NCBI GenBank assembly: GCA_964598485.1 | Contig: CAZRCD010000002.1 | Span: forward strand, 124,001 to 188,000 | Reading direction: 5' to 3' | Length of the DNA: 64,000 nt | Origin: SOJA01 sp964598485 | GTDB taxonomy: Archaea > Thermoproteota > Bathyarchaeia > Bathyarchaeales > Bathycorpusculaceae | Shown: piece by piece, positions 8,834-17,104 of the stretch | How the letters are laid out: every line of letters starts with the position of its first letter | How positions within the stretch are numbered: position 1 is the stretch's first letter | Translations under genes and position numbers: made by a program | The notes under the pieces: model-generated | Databases searched by the model: none | Told to the model about the DNA's origin: nothing | The model's input: only the letters and a program-made list of their open reading frames with translations

Positions 8834-10015
8834 ATGAGAATAGCAATTACCTCAGATGTTGTGGATTGGGGACCAACAAGTCTAGCAAGGTACACAAGAA
8901 ACCTCCTAAACATTTTTGACATGAATAGTGAATTTCAAACTTATGCAGTGTACCAGAAGCGAAGACCTCGAGAATATCTGCATCGGCGGGCGAAAAGCCT
9001 TCAGATGAACAGCCCCCATTTCCACACTCGCAATATTTTCCTCGATGTTGCAATCGATCGAACATTTCTTTTATCCACTCTTAAGAAATACCCTTTTGAC
9101 ATAGTTCACTTTACCGATCTGGCTGCGGTAGATGCACCACCTTTAGTGTTCCATTCTGGCATGCCTAAGGTTATTGTAACTATTCATGGTGTGTCGCCTT
9201 TGATTTTACCCTCCAAAGTATACTGGCCAAACGTTGGGGGGCTAAAAAGGCTAATATTCAGATATCGTAAGTTTTTTGCCCTCTTGCTCTACAAGCTGAA
9301 TAAGATTAACACTATTATTACAGTTAGTCTGTCGGAAAAACAAAATTTAATGAAATATATGAAAATACCCGAAGACAAGATAAAAGTCATTTATAACGGT
9401 GTAGAAGCAAGTTTTAGGCCTCTAGGGCAAAAAAGCCTGTTAATTAGAGAGTTAGAGGAGAAGTATAAAATTTGTTTTCCCTTCATACTCCATGTGAGTG
9501 TTTATCAACCCACAAAGAATGTTGTAGGATTGATAAAAGCGTTTCACAAGCTACGTAAGTTGGGGATTAAGCACAAATTAGTCTTAGTTGACCCCCCAGC
9601 ATGGGGGTATGAAAGCGTGATCAAGACGATTGAAAAATATCATCTGCAGAGGGAGGTTGTTTCTTTAGGTTATCTACCGGATGAAGATCTTGTCAAGTTC
9701 TACAACCTGGCTGATTTATTTGTTTTTCCTTCTTTGCATGAAGCTTTTGGATTGCCCGTGGTTGAGGCAATGGCATGTGGTTGTCCGGTCGTCACGTCAA
9801 ATGTTTACTCGTTGCCCGAGATAGTTGGTGATGCAGCGGTCTTGATAAATCCATGCGACACCAATGAGCTTTCAAGTAGGATGTTTGAGATACTAACAAA
9901 TGAAGGATTAAGAGAAGATCTGTGCAAGAAAGGTGTAGAAAGAGCAAAGATGTTTTCATGGAAAAGAAGCGCAAGAGAACATCTAGACGTTTACAGAGAG
10001 GCACTTAGTGACTAA
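8834..10015 (+). CDS. GT4-family glycosyltransferase
   Basis: GT-B glycosyltransferase, 393 residues from the ATG at 8834 (protein starts MRIAITSDVVDWGPT, normal for the family); an in-frame GTG at 8822 would add four residues. Shows GPTSLARYTRNLL in the acceptor lobe, VIYNGVEASFRPL linker, ILHVSVYQPTKNVVGLIKAF, and HEAFGLPVVEAM (E-x7-E) with ACGCPVVTSNVYSLPEIVGDAA. This is close to mannosyltransferase/WbaZ-like GT4 proteins, but the donor is not determined. Followed by a gap with gene remnants and a repeat element. Confidence 0.9.
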   Translation: MRIAITSDVVDWGPTSLARYTRNLLNIFDMNSEFQTYAVYQKRRPREYLHRRAKSLQMNSPHFHTRNIFLDVAIDRTFLLSTLKKYPFDIVHFTDLAAVDAPPLVFHSGMPKVIVTIHGVSPLILPSKVYWPNVGGLKRLIFRYRKFFALLLYKLNKINTIITVSLSEKQNLMKYMKIPEDKIKVIYNGVEASFRPLGQKSLLIRELEEKYKICFPFILHVSVYQPTKNVVGLIKAFHKLRKLGIKHKLVLVDPPAWGYESVIKTIEKYHLQREVVSLGYLPDEDLVKFYNLADLFVFPSLHEAFGLPVVEAMACGCPVVTSNVYSLPEIVGDAAVLINPCDTNELSSRMFEILTNEGLREDLCKKGVERAKMFSWKRSAREHLDVYREALSD

Positions 10016-10186
10016 TTCAATTCGTTCCTATGAAGCGATTGATATAACATTCGGCTGAGTGCTATAAATGGTGTACGGATGAAACATTCGTAAAGCTGAT
10101 TTTGATTGAAATCATCAAGTTGGGCTCATTTGATGAGGGTTGTGGGAGCGTTACCCATGCAAATTGGCTACACGGTGTGGAATTAA

Positions 10187-10282
10187 ATGATGGCTAAAGT
10201 AGTGGCAATTGGGCTGGATGGATGCATACTCGATGTGATTCGGAAGTGGAGTGGAGAAGGATACGCGCTAGCGTGTTGCTAA
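10187..10282 (+). pseudogene. N-terminal fragment of a type I phosphodiesterase/nucleotide pyrophosphatase
   Basis: A 31-codon open frame starting ATGATG reads MMAKVVAIGLDG followed by a short CILDVIRKW stretch. This is the N-terminus of the archaeal alkaline-phosphatase-superfamily phosphodiesterases (IGLDG with the metal-binding Asp, then xWDxxxxW). The similarity stops exactly where the 142-bp inverted-repeat element begins at 10265 and the frame ends within it at 10282. Such phosphodiesterases are common in archaeal glycan loci. I read it as a gene destroyed at this spot, most likely by insertion of, or recombination at, the element. Confidence 0.6.
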
Positions 10283-10406
10283 ATTACTCTTTTCCTGCCA
10301 ACTGCCTTCCGCCTGAAGGCTCACAGACATAAAACGAACCATAAAATCAAACAAGCAGCGACATATCCATGTTAATTTTTAGAATTTAGCAACAGCCTAG
10401 CGCGCG
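10265..10406. repeat. MITE-like element, copy 1 (142 bp, terminal inverted repeats)
   Basis: Non-coding element with imperfect terminal inverted repeats: the left end GCGCTAGCGTGTTGCTAAATT matches the reverse complement of the right end at 19 of 21 positions. A second copy of identical length lies at 23693-23834, same orientation, about 90% identical over its whole length. No ORF inside. No clear target-site duplication was found by eye. The left end abuts a truncated phosphodiesterase start and the right end lies 34 bases before the amidotransferase start. Looks like a miniature inverted-repeat transposable element; mobility is inferred from the structure and the two copies. Confidence 0.75.
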
Positions 10407-10440
10407 TTTGACAGGAAACATCGCAAATGAGGTTTATATA

Positions 10441-11523
10441 ATGAAAATTTGTAAAAAGTGTATAATACCGGATTCTTTTCCAAATATAACTTTTAGCGAT
10501 GGAATATGCAGATTTTGTAGAGACCATAAACAGTTTACCACCAATAAGATTACTAGTGGTCATGACAAACTTCTGGAAATTTTGAGATCCAAAAAGAGGG
10601 ATGAATCTGATTGTGTTATACCAGTAAGCGGTGGGAAGGACAGTGCTTACATTTTATTTTACGTAGTAAGAAAGTTGGGGTTAAAACCGCTAGCCTTTTT
10701 TTTTGATTCTGGTTTCGCAACCGAAGTTAGCAAAAAAAATGTTGAAAGCATGTGTAGTAAATTGTCAGTTGATCTGGTTATCGTTAAGTCTACGAGTTTT
10801 CGTCGAAAAGTCGTAAGAGAGGCTTTACATTTGTCAAAGTGTATGAATAGGTTTGAGAGGACTTGCGGCAATTGTGAAAACAACTTGCGCACAGCGGCAA
10901 TTAATGAGGCGACTAGGAGAAATATACCTTTTATTCTTTGGGGTTCTACGAACGTTGAAGATACTACCAATGCGTACGATGTGAAATGGGAAGCAGGACG
11001 ATTTCGAACAGAATTTGGAGAGAAAAAGACTGCTAATTTTTGGCACCTTTTGAAAAACGTTTATCATTACGGAAAAAGAGGCGCGTTAGTGCATATATTA
11101 CAATATCGCTACTATATTATTCGAGACAACATTGGTTCAAAATCTCCGGAAGGGTGGAATAAGTTTAACCCTTTTTTACAAGTGTCTTTCAAAAATAAAA
11201 AAGTGCAAACAATTTATTTCTTTGATTACATAGCATATAACCCATTTAAACAAATAGAGATCCTAAAAAGAGAGTTGGCCTGGGAAACACCCCTTAATAA
11301 AGAAGTAAGGGTAGATTGCAAATTACACTGTTTTGATAACTATGAATTTTTGAGAAGAACTGGCATTACGAAAGATGGGTTTTATTTGGCAAATTTGGTT
11401 AGGGAAGGATTATTGAGCCGAGCAGATGCGATAGAAAAAGAAGAAGCAATAAAGAAAGATTTAAGAAGGCAATGCGAAGAAATGTTTAAAGAGTTAGGAT
11501 TTAACGACTATGAATTAGTTTAA
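10441..11523 (+). CDS. N-acetyl-sugar amidotransferase (WbpG/PseA type PP-loop enzyme)
   Basis: ATP-dependent enzyme that converts a carbonyl or carboxyl of a nucleotide-linked acetamido sugar to an amidine or amide; 360 residues. It begins with a Cys4 zinc-binding motif (CKKC near the start, CRFC about 20 residues later), then the PP-loop VIPVSGGKDSAYIL and a second cysteine cluster, CGNC. This is the layout of WbpG/PseA proteins. ATG 10441 is preferred over a TTG at 10408 because the latter lies beside the repeat element; GAGG sits at 10429. The HisH/HisF-like ammonia-supplying partners normally seen with WbpG are not in this window. Suggests an amidino- or amido-sugar in the surface glycan. 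Confidence 0.87.
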   Translation: MKICKKCIIPDSFPNITFSDGICRFCRDHKQFTTNKITSGHDKLLEILRSKKRDESDCVIPVSGGKDSAYILFYVVRKLGLKPLAFFFDSGFATEVSKKNVESMCSKLSVDLVIVKSTSFRRKVVREALHLSKCMNRFERTCGNCENNLRTAAINEATRRNIPFILWGSTNVEDTTNAYDVKWEAGRFRTEFGEKKTANFWHLLKNVYHYGKRGALVHILQYRYYIIRDNIGSKSPEGWNKFNPFLQVSFKNKKVQTIYFFDYIAYNPFKQIEILKRELAWETPLNKEVRVDCKLHCFDNYEFLRRTGITKDGFYLANLVREGLLSRADAIEKEEAIKKDLRRQCEEMFKELGFNDYELV

Positions 11524-11714
11524 GTGCATGTGAGCGGATGAATAGAAATGAAAGGGCATCACCGTATTCATGCGCGCAATTCCTGATGCCCCTTATCATG
11601 AAACACTGAAACGTGTGAACACAATAAACGAAATGACTCGGTTGGTGCGCGCACGGTTACTCCCTTAAAAAATTCCTTTGAAGAAACTAAACTCGGATTA
11701 TTGCTCTCCAATAG
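11524..11714. other. Intergenic stretch with a small hairpin
   Basis: No open frame of note. An 8-bp inverted repeat, GGGCATCA at 11554-11561 and TGATGCCC at 11584-11591, could form a stem with a 22-base loop shortly after the amidotransferase stop. It may be a transcript-end structure, but there is no T-run directly after it, so no function is claimed. Confidence 0.35.
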
Positions 11715-11828
11715 TGTAAGTATGATACAAAGCGAGCTAACGTCTATGCCAATGAGTTGGTTGAGATACGTAAGACGGCAAGTTTCATGATGGGCGCTAA
11801 ACTAGCCAAACTCGAAAAAGGAAATTAA
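11715..11828 (+). pseudogene. C-terminal-part fragment of an ESCRT-III/CdvB-like protein
   Basis: About 37 codons open between a TAG at 11712 and a TAA at 11826 read as RANVYANELVEIRK followed by TASFMMGAKLAKLEKG. The pattern R-A-x-x-YANE-x-xEIRK-x-A...AxLALE is what I know from archaeal CdvB (ESCRT-III, Snf7 family) proteins, where it forms a long helix. There is no start codon and the rest of the domain is missing, so this is a relic. Recognition is from memory of the family motif, without an alignment. Confidence 0.45.
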
Positions 11829-11915
11829 TGGATTAAAGGTTACCTGAAACGAGCTTTTAATTCTTAATAAAAAAGAAGCCTTTACTCTAATTAATTTTAG
11901 AAGAGAAAGATAATT

Positions 11916-12995
11916 TTGAAGATAGCTATTCTCTATCCTCGATTAGCACAGCTTGGAGGTGTCGAAAGGATAATAATTTCTTTGGCCAAGAATTTCAATT
12001 CTGTTATCTTTACAGGTTATTACGAACCTTCAAAAGCCTATGAAGTTTTTAAAGAATTGAATATTATCGAGTATGGACATGCACTTGGCAATACAAAACT
12101 ACATAACTATGAAGGAATTCTGAAATCGGTTCTTCTTGATCTTGAAGACTTTGATTTCATAATGCCGCATGTATTCCCAAATACATCTGTATCTTTAAAA
12201 TGTGGTGAAAGGACAATATGGTATTGTCACAGTCCACTCCCCACGATCTATGATCTGAAACCTTATTTTCTAAGCTTTTATGGAACACTGGGTAAATCAT
12301 TTTTCTTGGCGACTCACTTTTTTCTAGAAATCTTTGATAGAATGTTCGTTAAAAATATAGCCAAAATAGTCTGTAATAGCAACATAACTCGGGAACGCAT
12401 AAAAAGAATTTATGGAAGAGAGGCCGAAGTGGTATACCCTGGAATAGACATAAAAAGGTTCGAAAGAAAAGATTTCGAAAATAAATTGCTCTGTATCGGT
12501 AGATTTTCAAGTGCAGACATCAATAAGAGACCCTTGTTAGCCATAAAAGCCATGAAATTCCTTCCAGATAAAACGCTTTATATTACAGGAAATGATTCGT
12601 ACCAATACAAATTAATGAAAGAAGCTCCCAGCAATGTTAAGTTCTTAGGAAGAGTGTGTGATAAAACCCTCAGAGAACTCTATGCAAGATGTCTCGCCGT
12701 AATTTTTCCCTCATTCAATGAAGATTTTGGAATGATTCCGATAGAGGCTATGGCATCTGGCAAACCGGTTGTTGCTTGTTATGATGGAGGAGGGGTATGC
12801 GAAACAATTGTCGATGAGAAAACAGGTTTCCTCACTGATCCAAAACCAGAAAGCATTGCAAGAGCTATTAGAAGACTTGATGATGAGAATCTTCTTAGGG
12901 AAATGAGCGAGAATTGTTTACAACGTGCGAAAATGTTCTCTGAAGAGAATTTTATTAAGGAAATGAAGAGAGTTTTTAAGGAGTTTAACAATTAA
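11916..12995 (+). CDS. GT4-family glycosyltransferase
   Basis: GT-B glycosyltransferase of 359 residues with a TTG start (KIAILYPRLAQLGGVERII at the N-terminus gives the family glycine loop). The donor lobe shows VVYPGIDIKRF, LCIGRFSSADINKRPLLAIKAM and FNEDFGMIPIEAM (E-x7-E), then ASGKPVVACYDGG. This resembles WbaZ/mannosyltransferase-like GT4 enzymes. Upstream A+T-rich sequence includes a purine-rich AGAGAAAGAT close to the start. Followed by the truncated glycosyltransferase at 13103. Confidence 0.89.
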   Translation: MKIAILYPRLAQLGGVERIIISLAKNFNSVIFTGYYEPSKAYEVFKELNIIEYGHALGNTKLHNYEGILKSVLLDLEDFDFIMPHVFPNTSVSLKCGERTIWYCHSPLPTIYDLKPYFLSFYGTLGKSFFLATHFFLEIFDRMFVKNIAKIVCNSNITRERIKRIYGREAEVVYPGIDIKRFERKDFENKLLCIGRFSSADINKRPLLAIKAMKFLPDKTLYITGNDSYQYKLMKEAPSNVKFLGRVCDKTLRELYARCLAVIFPSFNEDFGMIPIEAMASGKPVVACYDGGGVCETIVDEKTGFLTDPKPESIARAIRRLDDENLLREMSENCLQRAKMFSEENFIKEMKRVFKEFNN

Positions 12996-13102
12996 AATGA
13001 AGTAGAAAAAAGTAAAAAAAATTGATTCGAAGAGTGAATGAGCTATATCATGATTTTACTGGCGAGCAGTACGAGTGTTATCAACGCGAAATGGTTAGCC
13101 AA

Positions 13103-13525
13103 TAAAATGAAAGATGGGAAAGACTTGCAAAGCAATTTTTCAATCTCATCAGAGCTACAAAGACCCTTTCAAATGAAATGAAAGAATTTATAGTTCTGAT
13201 CTGTGGGAGAGGAGAACAAGAAGTCTATCTTAAGCATTTGACTAAGAAACTTAATGTTTCTGATTACGTCAGATTCATGGGTTACGTACCACATGATCAT
13301 ATTTCAGAAGTATACTCAGCTTGTGATATATTTGTTTTACCTTCTTTATATGAGAGTTTCAGTCTCGCGCTCCTAGAAGCTATGAGCAGTGGAAAACCAT
13401 TGGTCACAACAAAAAATGTTGGCGGGATCACCTACTTGATGGATCCGGGAGAAAATGGAATAATTGTAAATCCTGCAAATTCAGAAGAGCTTGCAAATGC
13501 TATTTTAGAATTGATCAGGAAATAG
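13103..13525 (+). pseudogene. Truncated GT4 glycosyltransferase (donor-binding half only)
   Basis: The frame open from 13103 (after a TAA) encodes only the C-terminal half of a GT4 enzyme: LIRATKTLSNEMKEF, then VRFMGYVPHDHISEVYSAC and ESFSLALLEAM (E-x7-E), SSGKPLVTT and GGITYLMDPGENGIIV. A complete member would need some 220 more residues for the acceptor lobe, which is absent. The ATG at 13178 falls inside the fold and would give 115 residues; the frame before it already encodes conserved GT4 sequence without a start codon. I read this as a decayed gene rather than a stand-alone half enzyme. Confidence 0.75.
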
Positions 13526-13567
13526 TGTAAGTGCGTGAAAAATTTGTACAATAATAGGTGAATAGAA

Positions 13568-15370
13568 ATGAAACAGAGTAGCATAACCACTCTCTTAGTT
13601 CTGTTGTCAATCTCTGTTCTCGTTGCGACTTTGCTTACCCTACCACGCGTAGACAAACCTGAACCTGATCCATACTTTCATGTGAAGGTTACGCCAACCG
13701 CATACTGGATAGGTCTTTTTCTTTCTCTATCAATTTTAATTCCATGCTCGGTTTTGTCTCTGAGACGAAGACTCAGCAAGAGCTTAACGATTCTAGGCTT
13801 TCTTGCACTGCTTTCGCTAGCGGTTTACATATATGTAATTCCAAGGCTCGTGTATGTAAACATGATCTACACGGATACCTACCAATTTGTGGGCGAATCA
13901 CTTAATGTTCTGCGTTCAGGTCACACGGGTTTCGGCTATTCTTTTGAGACGCCTGCATTGTCCTGCCTCATTGCTCAGTTCAGTTTGGTGACCGGAGTCA
14001 ATTACATAGTTATTGCACAGTTTCTTCCATTAGTGCTACCCTTTCTTTTCCTACTTTACTTTTATATGGTAGGTCGACTTCTTGTTGGAAAAAGTGGTTT
14101 TCTTTTAGCATGCTTAGCATTTATCGCCCTGATGTGGTTGTGGTTTATGTTTGGCAGGCAAAGCTTGGCTCTGGTCATTGAATTGTTTGTATGGTACTGC
14201 ATACTGAAATTTCTGTTAGCCGAGAAGACACATTTATCACAAATTCTAGTGTTTGTATTCTCCTATGTTGCGTTAGTACTTTCTCATCCGGCATCTTCGT
14301 TTCTACCAATATTAAACACATTTGGTATTATAGTCTTCATCTTAGCTATTGGCCTTATACAACGACTGAGATCACGTGAGTTTACACAGGATTACATCGA
14401 CAATCGAAAATTGCTACTCAAAACCTTTCCAATTGCCGTATTCTCCCTTTCTGTTTGGCTTGCTTGGCAAATATATGTTGGTGGAACAGCGTTTATGGCC
14501 TTCCGAAATCTATTCACAACTTTCTACCAGCTTGTTGAGAATCCCAATCCTTTTACACATGTTGCAGGCATAATCTACAATTACACGCCCCAATACTTGC
14601 CTATAGTAAGGTTTAGACTCTTTGAAGCATTATTTGTGGCAATAGCTGGAATCCTCATTTCTTTTGTTTTGGTTTTCATAAGGGCTAAACCGAAAAACAT
14701 CATACTATCAGCCTGGGTCAGCAGCATAGTTTGCACAAACATCCTTGTCTTGTATCTGGGAGGGTGGATTGACAGACCATACATCTATTCGCTTCCTGCC
14801 TTTTCACTTATCTTAGTGGCTTTCTTGGAACTACCTAGTTTTGGCATGCGCCACAAACTGGTCAGTGCGGCCATGAAGACCTGCAAGATCGCTCTTTTTG
14901 CAACGATAATCCTATCGGCTTCGGTTCTTCCAGTCGTTATGTACGCTCATACCCCATTTTCCTTCCCTCCAACATCGTACTTGAATGAGCTTGATTTCAT
15001 AACCAAAAGGGGGAATGGCTCTATAATCATCTTTGGCATTAGCACAGAATTGAGGTACTATGTACTTCTGAATAATGCCTCGATCATACCTGTCGATGAA
15101 ACACAAGTATATGATCCTGACTTTAACTCTCAAGTCAACAAAGTGATGGATTCTGAAATGATTGCCACAAGCTTTCGTCTATATGCAAAAGAAGCTTTCT
15201 CAACTCAGATGTTCTCGCCCCAGACAGTTCAGGAAATCGAGAACTTCCTCTCACAGAATCCTAGCTTTGGCAAGATCTACGATGCCGATGTGTGGCATAG
15301 AACTTATGTCAAACAGTTCTTCTCGAACAACTCGCGCGCGCACACACTTGCCATAGAACCAAATCAGTGA
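13568..15370 (+). CDS. Large multi-pass membrane protein of glycan locus, unknown function
   Basis: 600 residues with about ten or more hydrophobic membrane helices across residues 1-470 and a soluble C-terminal tail of about 125 residues. A first membrane helix is followed by an outside-facing loop with acid-rich DKPEPDPYFHV (about residues 30-40), a pattern like the acidic first loop of GT-C fold transferases and oligosaccharyl/arnT-type enzymes. A second loop carries YTDTYQFVGESLNVLRSGH. These features suggest a GT-C type lipid-sugar-dependent transferase acting outside the cell, but the usual family motifs are not strong enough to name it. ATG start 42 bases after the truncated GT4. Confidence 0.7.
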   Translation: MKQSSITTLLVLLSISVLVATLLTLPRVDKPEPDPYFHVKVTPTAYWIGLFLSLSILIPCSVLSLRRRLSKSLTILGFLALLSLAVYIYVIPRLVYVNMIYTDTYQFVGESLNVLRSGHTGFGYSFETPALSCLIAQFSLVTGVNYIVIAQFLPLVLPFLFLLYFYMVGRLLVGKSGFLLACLAFIALMWLWFMFGRQSLALVIELFVWYCILKFLLAEKTHLSQILVFVFSYVALVLSHPASSFLPILNTFGIIVFILAIGLIQRLRSREFTQDYIDNRKLLLKTFPIAVFSLSVWLAWQIYVGGTAFMAFRNLFTTFYQLVENPNPFTHVAGIIYNYTPQYLPIVRFRLFEALFVAIAGILISFVLVFIRAKPKNIILSAWVSSIVCTNILVLYLGGWIDRPYIYSLPAFSLILVAFLELPSFGMRHKLVSAAMKTCKIALFATIILSASVLPVVMYAHTPFSFPPTSYLNELDFITKRGNGSIIIFGISTELRYYVLLNNASIIPVDETQVYDPDFNSQVNKVMDSEMIATSFRLYAKEAFSTQMFSPQTVQEIENFLSQNPSFGKIYDADVWHRTYVKQFFSNNSRAHTLAIEPNQ

Positions 15371-15520
15371 GAATGGACTCAGTGGGCCTTACTTGATCTT
15401 TAGGTCGTCACCACAAAGAGCTTACAACATAATAGATGTCAGCCGAACACAACGCTGATCCCTAGGTTATGATCAAAATTGTGTATGGTGTTGCAAGCAT
15501 AATTGCGTTACAAACGAACG

Positions 15521-16894
15521 CTACTTATTCAAATAGTCTTTCCAGACTTCACCTACCTTGCTGAGTGTTGACATATACTCCTCCGTTAAACCGTAGCCAC
15601 CATATGTTTTAGGCCACCAAGCTAACTCGCTCCATTGACAGCCGTATTTGTTGAGGATTGAAATGAAATCGTGCATACATTGGGGCCATCCAGGTTCAAA
15701 CTGTTCGCGTGGTCTAGGCAAGGCTTCGCCACAGATGGGACAATATGTGACAGGTGGATAAGGCACCCCGACTGGATTGCCGCCTGGAGCGTCGAACGTG
15801 TCTGCAACTTTACCAGTCCAGCTACATGCAGTGCAAAATCGTCTAGAAGCATAATGTTCTTCGTTCCCAGTGAAGCCAAACTCGTCGCAGATTATTGGTA
15901 AATCGAGGTCAGTAACCCACAAGTATTTATCATGCAGCCACTGTTCAAACTCTGCGTAAGCCTTAGTGTAATTACCTAAATAGTATGACTGGTAGAAAGG
16001 CATTCCTATGTTCACTAATTCTTGGTAGGTCGAGTCTAAAACCCCAGTCATCCCACCAAGGTAAGGGTTGAACATCGGTGCATAAACGTAGTAGTAGTGC
16101 CAAGTGTAAACCACGTTAGGCGTAGGAATCGGGTCCGTCTTCAAAATGTTGCTAAATCTCCAGCTACTCCAGAGGTCTGCATGAACTATAATTAGCAGCT
16201 TTGGATATTTCTGATGTATTTGTTGGCAAACATATTTTGCTGCTTCCCAGTAGCCACTTGTTAATCCACCGTCTAAATCTGTTCCTCCCCAACTCGCGTA
16301 ATTTGGTTGAGGTTCATTCATTATGAAAACGCCAACAGTGTTTGGAATGTGCTCGAAATATGGCAAGAAATCGTTGATTAACCAGTTAGCCCATCCTTCC
16401 TTTGTCCAAGGCACTGGAAAGCCATACATCAGCCCTGGACAGACATAGATTCCCTGTTCTGACAAGGCTTCAGCCATCTGAACTGTGAAGTCACGATTTC
16501 CAATTCCATCACCGTTAGTGTCAAGGTTAGCATCCCACTTCTCTTTGTTTACTTGCAGTCGCACAAAATTTACGCCAAGTTCTTTTAGTCTTGCAGCTCG
16601 CTCCTCGACTGTTTGATCATGCCGGAGCTTGTCACCTAAATATTCTGGTTCGATTACTGCACACCCTCTAAGAAATACAATGTTTCCTAATTCATCCTTA
16701 ATGTATTTCCCATCTGTATGCAACCAACCTAAATCTCCAGCACTGCTAATCACACCTTGAGAACGTATGACACGCGAATTTTGTTGTGTGCTTTGAACTG
16801 GGAAAACGAGTAGACTGAGACAGACAATTGCGACTGTTAAATGATTCAGGGATGGTTTCAACTGACCTCCACTCCAAAGGTTCTTGGCATGCAT
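15521..16894 (-). CDS. Secreted GH5-like glycoside hydrolase (cellulase family) with a Cys4 insertion
   Basis: 457-residue exported glycosidase. A signal peptide (LTVAIVCLSLLVFPVQS) follows a short basic N-terminus. The TIM-barrel fold shows KYIKDELGNIVFLRGC, LGVNFVRLQVN, IMNEPQP near residue 193 (acid/base Glu) and ICDEFGF near residue 339 (nucleophile Glu), as in GH5/clan GH-A. After the nucleophile there is an insertion of about 40 residues with CTAC and CPICG, a zinc-ribbon-like Cys4 that is unusual in an extracellular glycosidase. Start: ATG 16894 has GAGGG five bases upstream. It runs opposite to its neighbours. Substrate not determinable. Confidence 0.85.
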   Translation of the reverse strand: MHAKNLWSGGQLKPSLNHLTVAIVCLSLLVFPVQSTQQNSRVIRSQGVISSAGDLGWLHTDGKYIKDELGNIVFLRGCAVIEPEYLGDKLRHDQTVEERAARLKELGVNFVRLQVNKEKWDANLDTNGDGIGNRDFTVQMAEALSEQGIYVCPGLMYGFPVPWTKEGWANWLINDFLPYFEHIPNTVGVFIMNEPQPNYASWGGTDLDGGLTSGYWEAAKYVCQQIHQKYPKLLIIVHADLWSSWRFSNILKTDPIPTPNVVYTWHYYYVYAPMFNPYLGGMTGVLDSTYQELVNIGMPFYQSYYLGNYTKAYAEFEQWLHDKYLWVTDLDLPIICDEFGFTGNEEHYASRRFCTACSWTGKVADTFDAPGGNPVGVPYPPVTYCPICGEALPRPREQFEPGWPQCMHDFISILNKYGCQWSELAWWPKTYGGYGLTEEYMSTLSKVGEVWKDYLNK

Positions 16895-17104
16895 GAGAAC
16901 CCTCTGGGACTTCTATTCCACACATCGGGCAGCCGTATATCGTATCGTAGGATTTAATAAATGTTCTCTTATACTCGTACAACATAAATACAAACCAGTG
17001 AACAATTACAAACGAAAAGCAAAAATGAAAGTGACAAAATCTCCCAATAATCTCGGTATGATTAATAAGAAAACGTTTTAAGGCCCCGTCGAGGTCGTCC
17101 ATTT

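Noticed and set aside
13038..13177. Short plus-strand ORF before the half glycosyltransferase
   Set aside because: 46 codons without a family and out of frame with the conserved GT4 sequence it overlaps.
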